DNA of 64,000 bases from Phallusia mammillata (Eukaryota > Chordata > Ascidiacea > Phlebobranchia > Ascidiidae). Below the pieces are notes generated by a model. That model saw only the letters and a program-made list of their open reading frames with translations, did no database searches and had not been told where the DNA came from. The stretch is taken from the NCBI GenBank assembly GCA_003260075.1, contig QLIY01000026.1, forward strand, positions 299,467-363,466, in the 5' to 3' direction. Every line of letters begins with the position of its first letter. The stretch's first letter is position 1. Shown in pieces: positions 26,501-37,303 of this stretch. The position numbers and the translations under genes were made by a program.

Positions 26501-29390
26501 TTGTTAAAGCGATTTTGGTTACAAGCTGTCTCGTAATTACAACACCGGACAAAGTTTAAATCTGTTTACGTTTAAATACGAGGCACGCGTCCTTATTGTC
26601 AAGCACAACCTCGTGACGCTCTGAAAACGTTCCAGAATACCGAATTATACCGGTTACCTCATGACCTGCTGTGCTGTTTGCTTCGCCACGCGGCTTGTTT
26701 TCGCTTCAGCGATTTGAATTACGTTCTCCGTACCCGCGCCACAAAAGAAAGACAATAGTTGAACGTGGAGGTAAAGTTTGACCTCCTGGTGACTGCTGGA
26801 TTTTTAAGGTGTGGCCAATAAGCCACATCCGACGTATTTGCCATAAAATTCCGACGCAAAACCGAACTTACGAAACACTTGTTTGTTTATGGCATGATTG
26901 TGCTCTTACACAAAACTCATAACCCTGGCGGTATTTTTTTTAATTTCCTCAAAGATAAACGATTCAAATTTGCAAAATGAATTTTCAACATTTTTAATGT
27001 TGTAAATAAATTAAATAAACTTGCTAAATATGGTCACATGATAATCGAATTTGGAAGGAAATGTGCGATTGAACTTTTTGTGCTTTTTAACGCCATGACA
27101 CTGATGACCGGGTAAATGTCATCCTTATCATCAGGTCACGTGGTATTAACCTCACAAATTTTTTCCGTCCACCATGTTTTGCATACAATTCGGCGATCGC
27201 AGTTATTGATGACAAAGTAAAATTAATTAAACGCCTTTCATTCTCGGGATTGACGACTGTTAATGGACAAAACTATCGAGGAACTACTCCCCGTGTCAGT
27301 TTGTTGAGCCCATACTGCAAATAAAAGAGCGTGCAAACGCGTATGCAGCACGCTCACCGATAAAAATTGGTATCGTGGACAAGGTGGGTTTATTTGGTAA
27401 CAGATCGTTCCCGATAAAAAATTTTAAACAATGCAGATATGATCTGATCTGAGCCGGGCCGCATAAGTCAGTCAACTGCTGGTCAATTTGCTAGGAATGC
27501 TTTTGTCTAGTATTTCGGGCGAAGTCGGTGTAATGCACAGGTTAACACCATCTCATACAGCATTATATAATTAAACACCTGGGGCTCATAGAGAAGCATT
27601 GATGTGTTTCAAGAAGTTACAAAAGTCAAATTTGTTGACAAAATAAAAACCTATAACGACGTTACAAAATATTCACCCGTTAATAACTAAAAAAGAGGTT
27701 TTTGTCAGCAGTAAGTTTGAGCGTAGAAGTGTATTATCATAACCCCACAAAGATTTTTTTGGGTTTAAACAAGAATAATAGCCTTCAAATGCGATATGAC
27801 ATGCATGAGATCAAACACAAAGTGTTGCTGATATCCTCACCTGGAATGTGATATGTGGCTTTAATTTCTCGTTGCAAACTTTCCACAGTTGTAGATAGAC
27901 GGTCAAAGTTGCGTACTTGGTAAACACGATGATTATTCCCAATTTCTCCGTTTGCTATCCATTGTAATTGCGAAATGTTGTAGTTTGCTATTCCGACACT
28001 GAACAACGTGACATTCTGACAAACAAAAGCAAAGCACTTGACAAAATGGCCTCCACGATTATCAAGTAGAAAATTTACGTAGCTGTTTCGTTCGGGGAAC
28101 CACTGTCATGTTTGTTATGCAAAAACATAAGTGGGAAATTTCGGGCCTATGAATCATTATAATTTACCTTTTTTCGGGCAAAATCAGCTGCGAAAATTAC
28201 ATCATCGTCTGACGGTCCATTGGTGACCAGTACCAGGATTTTTACTGTGTTCGCATTTGAAGCCGCAAAGTCTTCTTTGACTGTTTTGTTAATGGCGGCG
28301 CCTGTGTGTGTACTGTACCCCTGGGGGTAAAAACGGTTTTAAACAACAACTTCCAAGCTATTTGCGAAATCCATACTCGCCTACCATGTACTGCATCGTG
28401 TTCACCAGGCTATTGAAGCAGAACGTAGTGATACATCGGCCCAATTTGATTTCTGTCCTTAGCAGCTTTTGGTTGCTTAAAGGGCGATGTTTGTAGCTAT
28501 ACGAAAATTGAACAACACCGACCCGAAACTTTCCTGAAGGATATGTAATTTGTGGCGAGGGCAATAGATTACCAAGTAGATAATATTATGACGAAGTACA
28601 CTTACGGTTAGAAAAATCGAATGCTGAGGTCACTGACTTTAACCACGTCTTTAGCTTCTTAAAATTTAATAACCCCGTGTTTTCCACTGATCCTGAGCCA
28701 TCAATTAAAAACATCAGATCGACGGAAACCACACCAGCTGCAAAAACATTTTTGACCACTTTAAAGTTTTCCATTTCGTGGTAAATAATTATTGTAATGG
28801 ATGAAGTAACGTGCAAGGCAAACCCAAGTTGTTGATAAAACGTACCTGATGGGTGAGTTCGGTTTAATAGTAATTAATAAAAGTTAAACAAGATCATATT
28901 TTAAATGTTTTAATGGTCAGCCTAATAAGCAGCGAAACAAAGATACGCAAGAAAAACAGTAATCTATTCTTCTGGCTATAAGCTTCATTAAAAACAAACC
29001 AAGACTGCATTTATAGGAGCGACATTTTAAAATATTGGTGTCATATTCATGATAAACAAACAACAAGCAAACCTTGATGCTAGCTTATTTGCTAAACGTA
29101 TGAAATCATCTAAAGCTGTTATTGCACAGGTCTACACTACATACGGTGACGATATGAGGGGTATATTAAACAACTTTTTAAAAATAAAGAACTATAAATA
29201 TACCGCTTACAACAGGCCTCCATGGAGGTGTGGCTAGACCCCTTGACCATGCAGTATCTGGACTAGTCGTCGACAAATAAGTTGGGTCCAGGCGCGGGGA
29301 TGAAATTATACTGTTTTGTGACGTTGCAACATTAGCACAGTGTCCGTAAAAAAGCAAAAAAGCACAGTGCAATAGAAACTTAAAAATCAT
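8375..29390 (-). CDS. Large secreted VWA-sushi-EGF protein, SVEP1-like
   Basis: Thirty-two minus-strand exons join with consistent phase: 29390-29204, 28737-28606, 28533-28385, 28320-28168, 28015-27841, 26133-25948, 25482-25349, 25063-24983, 24161-24002, 22781-22628, 21721-21492, 20955-20813, 20160-20064, 19518-19318, 18485-18396, 18236-18033, 17459-17306, 16270-16003, 15523-15324, 15066-14839, 14563-14324, 13378-13164, 12549-12448, 12194-12124, 12039-11966, 11887-11721, 11646-11259, 10649-10439, 9932-9713, 9415-9237, 9166-9039 and 8597-8375. Domain order: signal peptide ([18 protein letters not shown]), VWA1 (DGSGS), sushi, VWA2 (DSSSS), two cysteine-rich sushi-like modules, 19 EGF modules (many with Ca-binding xDxDEC-type starts), four sushis, then about 150 residues not recognised. 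Length is about 1,847 residues. SVEP1-type proteins are extracellular adhesion/matrix factors. The last three exons are less certain: the 9415 acceptor is weak and the 9713 donor was chosen by phase. Confidence 0.85.
11259..11646 (-). CDS. Exon encoding one sushi domain and part of the next
   Basis: At 388 bases this is the longest internal exon of the large VWA/EGF gene. It carries one complete sushi unit ([13 protein letters not shown] to ERWDCV, with HNGTWMG as the usual C-x-n-G-x-W element) and the start of a second ([20 protein letters not shown]). The second is completed by the 10649-10439 exon, which also begins a third. Sushi modules are therefore split by phase-2 and phase-0 introns here. 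The exon begins after acceptor CTTTCAG and ends at CCAG|GTGGG. Confidence 0.9.
11721..19518 (-). CDS. Array of 19 consecutive EGF modules
   Basis: Fourteen exons give an uninterrupted run of 19 EGF-like domains. Each has six cysteines and a final CxCxxG(F/Y)xGxxC motif, for example [24 protein letters not shown] and [12 protein letters not shown]. Modules starting D-x-D/N-E-C (INIDDC, KDIDEC, VDYDEC, NDTNEC, QSVNEC, EDLNEC) are probable calcium-binding EGFs. Introns usually fall inside a module, between the fourth and fifth cysteines, and not between modules, so exons and domains are out of register. The array separates the N-terminal VWA/sushi block from the C-terminal sushis. Confidence 0.9.
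18585..18866. repeat. C-run duplication (about 130-140-bp copies) in an intron
   Basis: Copy 1 (18585-18715) and copy 2 (18727-18866) are separated by G and C10. They differ by small indels (one has an extra TTTTGGAA-type insert). Both lie in the intron between EGF exons 19518-19318 and 18485-18396, so coding is unaffected. Confidence 0.85.
19721..20021. repeat. C-run duplication (145-bp copies) in an intron
   Basis: Copy 1 (19721-19865) and copy 2 (19877-20021) flank C11 and differ at two or three bases. The copies contain a minus-strand open frame, but its phase does not fit the flanking exons of the VWA/EGF gene and the joined exons bypass it. Confidence 0.85.
20352..20577. repeat. C-run duplication followed by a 65-base C homopolymer
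   Basis: Copy 1 (20352-20424) and copy 2 (20436-20509) are separated by C10. Copy 2 runs into an uninterrupted 65-base C tract (20513-20577). A divergent relative of the preceding sequence (GACTGAAGATGCTTTTTT ... TTTCCCAA) occurs at 47380-47470, so it is also a dispersed repeat. It lies in an intron of the large VWA/EGF gene. Confidence 0.85.
27841..28737 (-). CDS. VWA1 domain exons of the large gene
   Basis: Four exons (28737-28606, 28533-28385, 28320-28168, 28015-27841; 132, 149, 153 and 175 bases) encode a full von Willebrand factor A fold: [16 protein letters not shown] (MIDAS DxSxS), [11 protein letters not shown], a Thr-containing loop ([11 protein letters not shown]), [13 protein letters not shown] and FSVGIANYN. 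The usual MIDAS aspartate of the TDG motif is Asn (TNG). The paralogue at 33460-34592 has the same exon lengths and the same change. Confidence 0.9.
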
Positions 29391-31153
29391 CGCAAAGTTG
29401 GTGTTGTAACGCCCTAAATTTAGGAAGCAGATAAACGTTTGACATTAGACTTGCACCATATTGAACTCATAATTATATCCTTTCCAATGCTGGCAACGTT
29501 TTGTGTGAGCGCAGCTGGTATTTACAAATTCTTCGCTTCTATGCCAGCTGCTATAATAGCTGAAAGAGAAGACCACACCGCTACATCAAACGACACTTCT
29601 TCCGTTGGCAAGAAAGACTTTTCTGCTCGAGGGTAAACACATATTTCGTCTCAATTAAAAAGTTTGCGAACACTCTTGCTTCAGAAAAGGCTTGTTTGGT
29701 GACTAACAAAATCGGCACCTGCATTTATGTTACTAAGTATTCTGTCTAGTTCCAGTTAAATGCAACCTCTCCTGTCCAAAGACATGACAATGTGTACATA
29801 TTTCTCATTCTACATCCTCAGAAACAAGGTGCACCCAAGTCCTTAATCACAGGAGTTATGCCGAAGGTAACAAGCGAGACAATCGGTGTGTTCTGGTGCG
29901 ATTGTCCGCGTGTGTTTACTGTTATGTCTCGAGAGAATGCGAAACAATGCTATTTAACGCCCTGAGCAGGTTTGCCGCCGGCAATGATCAGAGGGCGCAA
30001 GTCTCCCTTAAACGTAACCACGTGTTGGACGTCAGTACTTGAAAGCAGGAGCGCTGATCATTTAAGGCTCTTTGACGACGATTTCAAGTTTTACAAACAC
30101 TACCGCAACCTGTCGTTACTTTTTGACGGCCGCCGTAGGTCCCGTGTTTGTTGTTGTTTTAAAATGGCGGTTCCAATAGCAAACCATTTGTTTCTAAATA
30201 ACAGGCAGTTGTGAACTTTTGCCCATTTTTAATGTATAAAACATTTTTCGCAAACAAATATGCGTCATGATGGCAAAAACCCTATGAAAAGGTGGAGATA
30301 TATTGTACGTAAATGTTGACTAATATTATTCTTGTAACTTTCATAGTTTAATTAGGAGAAATTTCCACTAGATTTCAGTCTTTGAAACAATATTCACAAC
30401 GTAAGTGGCTTGTACACCATTCAACAGTCTGCTACTAGGAACGCCTGCAAACTTTACTAATACCTCAATCTTGTATGTAAAATTAGAAAATTTGTGTACT
30501 AAAATCTCCGAAACTACCGGAGACTTTTTCTATGTAAATGACTGACCTTTAGCATTAGGTAAGGTCCGAAAGGTCAAACATTTTAGTCCACTATAAAAAG
30601 CTAAATATCAGCAAGCGAGTATTTATAAACGTACGTTTTCAAAGTAGGCTACATGTGGTTTCATATATATGTATGTGGCAGCGTAAATTTACATCCACTT
30701 TGTGCAAACCCGATTTCAAATTTTAAAATAACCCTGATAATCGTGTGACCACTAACCTCCGCAGATCTTTTTATGTAAGAATGAGACAAACATTTACTGC
30801 AAAACACAAACGACTTATCGGCTTAATGAGGCAACATATCCCACCAACAAGAATCGTGCAGTTTTACTATTTATACTTTAACAGTCCAGAGGTCAAGTAC
30901 ATGCAAAAACGGCAAATCAAATAAATTTGGGCCACGATATAATCTAAACTCGCTGTATTGAGTAGTTTTGGGGTCTGGAACATGTTTCAACCGTCAACAA
31001 ATCATCCCACTCGACATGAAGCGAAAACGTGATTCCAAACAACATCACCGCCACCGCTTGACAAACATTTGTACGTGCACTGTTCAAAATCGCCTTGAGG
31101 TGTTTTCTACCAAAAGTGAATACATCATTTTATATGCCCACTCAGCATGCTTT

Positions 31154-34100
31154 TCAAGAAACAACAACAACCGTGTGAATCGTGTTCAATACCTGGCAGT
31201 GTGTCGAGGAAATGTCTCCCACTAATTTGTAACCTGGATTGCAAGAAACAGTGCAGTGTGTTTCAACTTTGTTCCGAGCATCACATTTGATATTGAGTCC
31301 TGGCACCATCGCTGCGCTGGGACAGGTGGCGTTAAAATGTCTGGTCTGGGCAGCGCATATTTGCGTTGACATGTTTCTGCAAAGGTATCGTTCAGTTTAA
31401 TAATTTTTCACGAACCATGAACGCTTTTCACGCCCGAACGGGTTAATAATGATTGTATATTGGGCAGGCGCCTCCGTAAAGTCAACTTTTTCAGCACGGG
31501 GTTCGAATCCTCCCGAGGAGGAATCCCGATTAGGCATTTTTAAACCTGTAAATGGGCAAACCGCCCTGAACCAACGTGCAATTTTCTGCTCAGGAAAGTC
31601 AGTGTGAAATATAGTAGTTTTCGCAACGAGCAGTAGCGCCATCTGGCGGACAACTATCTTGTGTATTTTAGGCAACGTATTTTTACCTGACTCGCGACAA
31701 AAGATCCCAGTACGTGTTTTCTAAAAGATAGTTGGAAGTCTTTGGTTTTGATGCCATTGCCCTGACCTCTTCTTTGTCAGCTTTATCAACTCCCACAGCT
31801 ATTACGTTGGACAGTTGTTGCAGTTTAGGGGCGAATACTAGAAGTATATGTTTGTCATTAGTTTGACATCTAAATATATGCATAGGTACACGATGATATT
31901 CTTAGCAAAAAGATACAAGCTGGTATTTCAGTGTAAAATATTTCACCTAAAGATGACAAAGAAACTGTCCAAACGTTGTGATGTTTTTGCACTCAAAAAC
32001 TGGCTGAATATAATTATATCTTTTTGCTCTGAATACAGTGGCGGGATTCGGCCGGTTCGCACCGGTTCTACAGAACCGTCTCACGAAACTTCATGAGATC
32101 AGCGAACCGGTTAGCATTACTGGTTACTGGCAATGGACTTTTTGTAGCAGAACCGGCAAAAATATGACTTTTGTGATAGAACCGGTTGACAAAAATTTGA
32201 ATCCCACCACTGTCTAAATATATGCACATTCAATGAAACTATAATACAAACTTACTGGAAAAATTTGACTTGTCTTGTGATCTGCCATCAGTAACAACCA
32301 CAGTTATATGAGGTACATGCATTCGTCGTCCAGACTCTTTGTTAAATTTGTGTTTTATCGCGTAACCCAAAGCTTGACCAGTTTTCGTTCCAGTTCCATT
32401 ATAATAAAGCTCCGTAACCTCCTATAACATAAAATCCTTGTGTATGATCTTGTTTGTCAGCACAGAGCTGTCAATTTGACTTTTACCTGTATTAACAGAT
32501 CTTTGCTCTGATATTTCTTGTAGTCCCACATATCGTTCACAACTCTGTTGTACGTCATAACAGCAACCTGTTTATTCATGTTTACAACTGTCACATTTTC
32601 ATCAATGATAAAGCAATCATGCAACACTGCATTTTTCCGCAAGTTTTGACCCTTACTTGGACGTGCTGAACGCCGATTTCAAATGTATCAATGATTTTCA
32701 TGAGGAAGTCTTTGGTGATGGCAAAGTTTTTAGCCCCAACGCTTGATGAAGAATCGACAATGAAGAGTAGATCAAATTTGCCGCGACAAGCTAAGATTTC
32801 AAACGGTACATGCTTTTACTCAAAATTGCTGAACAGTGTCGTTTTCAATTTTGTTTCTGCAGAATCTCTAGCACACATTTCCATAAACCAATTCCACACC
32901 AGCAATGGCTAGTACCGTTGCTTTCACTGTATGTGCCCCATATAGATTGGGCTCAAAAGAGCCCAAAAATGTTAAGAGTCTTTGTAGTGTTTAGTTCAAT
33001 GAAAAAATATTGCACTTTTTAACAGCTAGAACAAATTGTTATGGGTTTTTCTGACTCAGATTTCAAAACACTTCATTGCGGCCTAGCTGTTTAGTACTGA
33101 CAATCTAATAATAGTAATACCTCCGCAGGTGGAAATGCTTCCTGTCCAAGTTGGCCAAGCATCAGGATAACTAGTACAGATCCGTTGCTCGCTGCCGAAA
33201 AGCGAATACCCGTGATCACATGAGGTGGTACAAACTGAACCGACGTTATTTGCTTGGCTGCATGAAAGGTTGCCATGAATTGGAGTTAGAAGTGGCTGAC
33301 AACCTTAAAAAATAACCACAAATGTTGGATTGTCAACTCATATAAGTTATTAAAAAAGAATGTTATGCATCTTAATTGCCCGAATTCAAATTAGGCATAT
33401 ATTGTCAAAAGTACACAGTAATTGTATGTTTTTTGGTGCTTTGCCTTATTTTACAATACCTGGATTTTCGATTGTGCTCTTTATTTCTTCATGTAAGTTG
33501 CCTGTGATTGAAGATAGTTTGTCAAAACTTGAAACTTGATAAACTCGTTGGTTGTTGTCTTTTTCGCCATTGGATATTACTTGCAGCTCGTTAAGGTTGT
33601 AGTCACCAACACCGATCGAAAATATTTTGATGCCCTAAAAAACAAAAATGTTGAATCTATCAAAAATAGATTTACAACATTGTTCGGTGACGTAGTTTAT
33701 TAAAGTTTAACAGGCAAGGTGACGACACGTTCAATCAAAAAAGTAAGAAAAAACGATAGTTTAAAGTTCACACAGCAATAGCAGCTTATTTGGATTGGCC
33801 AAAGCATGTGTTCTTTTAGTTTAAAGTTTGATAAAAAAAAACAGTAGTAATTATCAATTGAAATGAGTATTGGCTTAAAGTAACACACCTTTCCTCTGGC
33901 AATTTCAGACGAATAGCTGACGTCATCATCTGAAGCACCGTTTGTAAGAAGTATTAAAATTTGTTTTGCTCCTTTTCTTGACTTAGCGAAGTCTTGAAGC
34001 ACAGTTTTGTTAATTGCAGCACCAATAAAAGTCGTGTAGCCCTGCAACGGGAAACGCAACGTCACCATTTGATGATCAATCACCGAATTGCGCAATTTGA

Positions 34101-35140
34101 AGTCGCTCAAGTAACGAAACAAACAACACCACTTGCCATAATTTTCATGTGATCTACAGCATAATCGAAGCACTGGTAATCAAGACAGGCACCGAGATGT
34201 AAGACGGTTTGGAGCATTTTCTGTCGATTGAACGGAAGGTTTTTGTAGTGGTGAGAAAATTGCACTACTCCCATCTGAACGTTTCCTATAAACACAATGC
34301 TCTTTGTTAAAATACTACAGACTTTTTTATTTACTTTTGCATGTCTAATGAAGATAACGAGTTTATAAAAAGCGTTTTTTTAACTGTTTATTAAAAGTTG
34401 TAAAAAATAATTTGGGTAACAGCAAATTTTGTACAAGTTTGTTTATTTAAGCAGCTTTACCTTTTGATGAGTTCAAACCCCTAGCCACCTGCTTGACCCA
34501 TGATTTAATTGAAAGAAAACTGTTAAGTCCACTACGTTCCACCGATCCAGAACCGTCAATGAGAAATATTAGGTCGACCGGGATAGATGAAACTGCAGAA
34601 AAATATAGAAATCAATTTAAATGCACAATCGGACTATTTGTTTCTCTGATTAGTAACAGTAACACATACGAAACGCCAGCATCGCCACAAACACATGTTA
34701 GGTATACACTGGGTTGTCATCGACTGAAATAAGGACAATCGAAAAATTAAATTTCATACGAAGCGAAACAAACGTTTTTGAACAAATCTTTGCACGAGCC
34801 ATGACATGTCATATGCCAACTTTTTACCAGAAACAATCTGTTACAGCAACTCCTTTGTTCATTGAAAATACTGCGTGCATCTCACGGCAGCTCAGGTCTA
34901 GGTTACTTTTACTTCAAAATAAGGACAAACTTAGAAATAAGAGCGGTATGGCAACCCTGGATATACAACTCCAAATTAAAACAATAGCTTACTGTTCTGT
35001 ATCGGCCGCCATGGTGGGTTAGCAAGACCCCTTGACCACCAATCTACTGTCTTGGATTCAAGTATTCTGACAGGGGCAGCTTCATTACCACAGACAGCAC
35101 AAATAGTAAGAACACAGAGGCGTAGTAAATACCAGCTCAT
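31154..35140 (-). CDS. Secreted VWA-sushi-VWA-sushi protein, tandem paralogue
   Basis: Eleven exons join in frame: 35140-34993, 34592-34461, 34285-34137, 34041-33889, 33634-33460, 33303-33121, 32790-32657, 32567-32487, 32421-32256, 31837-31687 and 31376-31154, giving about 564 residues with a TGA at 31154. It has a signal peptide (MSWYLLRLCVLTICAVCG), a WSRGLANPPWRP motif shared with the neighbour ([12 protein letters not shown]), VWA1 (DGSGS), sushi (TPIHGNLSC), VWA2 (DSSSS) and a final half-sushi module. Exons 2-5, 7 and 8 match the neighbour's lengths exactly. A possible donor at 31193 in the last exon would allow extension, but no further exon with suitable phase was found before 29390. 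One intron starts with GC, not GT (after 34137). It is probably a secreted matrix or complement-like adhesion protein. Confidence 0.85.
32036..32212. mobile_element. hAT-like MITE, 177 bp
   Basis: Its ends are CAGTGGCGGGATTCGGCCGG and, inverted, TTTGAATCCCACCACTG. Flanks TCTGAATA (32028-32035) and TCTAAATA (32213-32220) match at 7 of 8 positions as a target duplication. The interior holds further ACCGGTT inverted repeats. It lies in the intron between exons 32421-32256 and 31837-31687 of the VWA paralogue. Confidence 0.75.
34709..34959. mobile_element. hAT-like MITE of the CAGGGTTGCCAT family
   Basis: The left end CTGGGTTGTCATCGAC and right end GGTATGGCAACCCTG correspond to those of the 46376-46692 element, and the interiors share AAATAAGGACAA and TCACGGCAGCTCAGGTCTAG-like stretches. 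Flanks GGTATACA and GATATACA match at 7 of 8 bases. It ends about 30 bases from the first-exon donor of the VWA paralogue. Confidence 0.75.
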
Positions 35141-37303
35141 TGACAGTCCCCTTGACTTATATGGCCTTGAGCTGCGTCACGAATCAATTAAAATCGGATC
35201 TCATCGGGTCAGTTTAGTGAAATCTTGTACACAATACCTTGTATGCTACTAAGGCAGCTGAAAACATAATATATTAATTATTTTTGCTTCACAACATAAA
35301 CTTGTATTTCTTTACTTTGAGTTTACAAAGTAACGCCATTCAACGAAGTAAACCCTTGCGCCTTCCTCTTGAGATCACGTTTTAAAAATCCGCCCTATGA
35401 GGCAAACTTCCGAGACAGTTATGATTTTTTGAACCCCAAACAACAACGTCAAAATATTCTGATTTACTGACAAACGCCAACAGTACTCTGAAACCATACC
35501 TATCAATCTCAAAATAACAGTTCTAAAAATAGCATCAGCAGCAACCCTACTTCCCTATATTAACCTTATATTATTCCGGTTTGGACCGTTTTTGGTCAAA
35601 AAATATTGTGAAATCGGTAGACAGGACATTCCACTTCCTGCTGTATGGCCAGACCTATATCTCTTTTCGAATGACGTTCTCACAATGATGTAGCCTATTT
35701 TTACGTGGTCATTAGGGATGCGCACATAAGGCGTCGGTAAATGCTTAGTACAATTTATGACCAACTTAATGTGGGCTCTGCACATCACGAATCTGACTGC
35801 TTGCTTGTAGTAGCAACAGAATCACCACTCTGTCTAAATCTAGTCTTTTTGAAGCTATACTGGTCAACAACTAGCAGTTTTAAAGACACTTCTATCCTTG
35901 AAACTACTGCTTTTACGCTTGATTTTTTTCCCAGTCTACAACTTGATGCGCGTTGTGATATGTCGTCACAACGGTGCTTTACTTGCCAAGTCTTGCCTGT
36001 CAGACGTAGTACATTCCAATCAATTTAGAGTTTCGAAACGAACTAACGTAAAAGCGTGGAGAGATTACGCGCTTCTGCTGCTGGGCAGACGTTATCACGG
36101 GGGTAAAAATACACTGAATCGTGCTCGTCGAAATCGTGAATGAAATCGTGAATCGAGTATCGCATACGGACTTGTACACCGTTAAAAAAGGCCAAAAAAT
36201 ATATTAGATTTGGGATTTTGAAACAGATTATGTACTAACAGGAATTTTGCTTGAATATTTTTTGGGTTAATTAAAGTTGAAAGCATTCCTTTCTTTCTTG
36301 AACGCAAAACATTATAGGAATTGGTCTTGGTTGCTGCACCATAAATAAAAGTTTCAATGGCAAATCGACGTAATTGTGAAATACACCTTTGTGTCGACGT
36401 ATAATGACAAAAGGAACATACACCGGTGACGCAAAAGTGCGTGAAGAGAACAGCAAGCCTTATTATCGTGCTAGGCTGGTTTGACGATTTTCCTTTGTTC
36501 GATTCGGTGGATTGTGTAAGCAAGCATTAACTTTTCGACACTAAGAGGGCGCGATAAACCTGTACAAACATCGAGAATCAATGATGTTTTTGTTACCGTG
36601 TAAAGTGCTATACTGCCGACCACAGCACTGTACATATTAAATTCTGTGTTTCCGTGCTCAGGAGACCACCACGTTCTTGCTTGAACTTACGTGCGTTTCC
36701 AGCAGCCGCCAGACAAACAAAACACAAAACAAGCTGGAAGGAGCGCACAATAGCTTTTCTTTGCCACTTTGTCGCCTACCAACAATCTTTGGAAGCATCT
36801 TTACTGTGATAAGACGTGATTAATCGACTTTGATTCAATATTGATTCGGGATTGGTCAACAATTGACTGTAGGTTGCTATAGTTGCCCAGAATTTCAGTG
36901 AATGCAAGAGCAGCCAGAGCGCAAGGTCTGAAAACGCGCTCAGGGATCAATTAAAAGTATATGAACTAATTCGAAGTGCTGTCACAGTCAAAGTATAAGT
37001 ACTTGAAGAACACAAACGCCAGAACCACATTTATCCCAGCCTAATCGGAGCCGCAATCTTTAACTTAAGATTGGCAGTTTGTTTTGCGCCTTGTAGGGCC
37101 TCTTGTGCTCACCGCGGCTTTTGTTATCACAGAAACTCTAGGTATTTTTAAGACTTTTAGCATAGTACATTTTCGTCTGTCAACGCCTGTTTTAGTGGGT
37201 TTGGCTAAGTTTCTTGGTACTAAGATCAACTTGAACTGTACGAGTTTCAAAATCAATTGGATTTCCAGAGTATGAACTGTGATTTGAATTGCCACAGCAC
37301 GCG
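35141..37303. other. Divergent intergenic region between VWA paralogue and CNBD2-like gene
   Basis: The two flanking genes are transcribed away from each other, so their promoters should lie here. Several open frames (for example minus-strand 36182-36523) lack splice or family support and are taken as chance. No duplication, poly-C run or element with target duplication was seen. Confidence 0.5.

Noticed and set aside
30750-30800. Possible extra exon of the VWA paralogue (acceptor GTGTTTTGCAG, donor GCGGAG|GTTAG on the minus strand)
   Set aside because: The required phase gives an immediate stop codon, and the other phases yield no sushi-like sequence.
31441-31530. tRNA-like T-loop sequence (GGGGTTCGAATCC) suggesting a tRNA gene
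   Set aside because: No matching 5' acceptor strand or D arm about 70 bases upstream. The T stem has a mismatch and a wobble pair. Probably chance or a degenerate tRNA-derived repeat.
36182-36523. 113-codon minus-strand open frame between the VWA paralogue and the CNBD2-like gene
   Set aside because: No recognised motif, no clear splice sites or signal sequence, and low-complexity AT-driven composition. Treated as chance.
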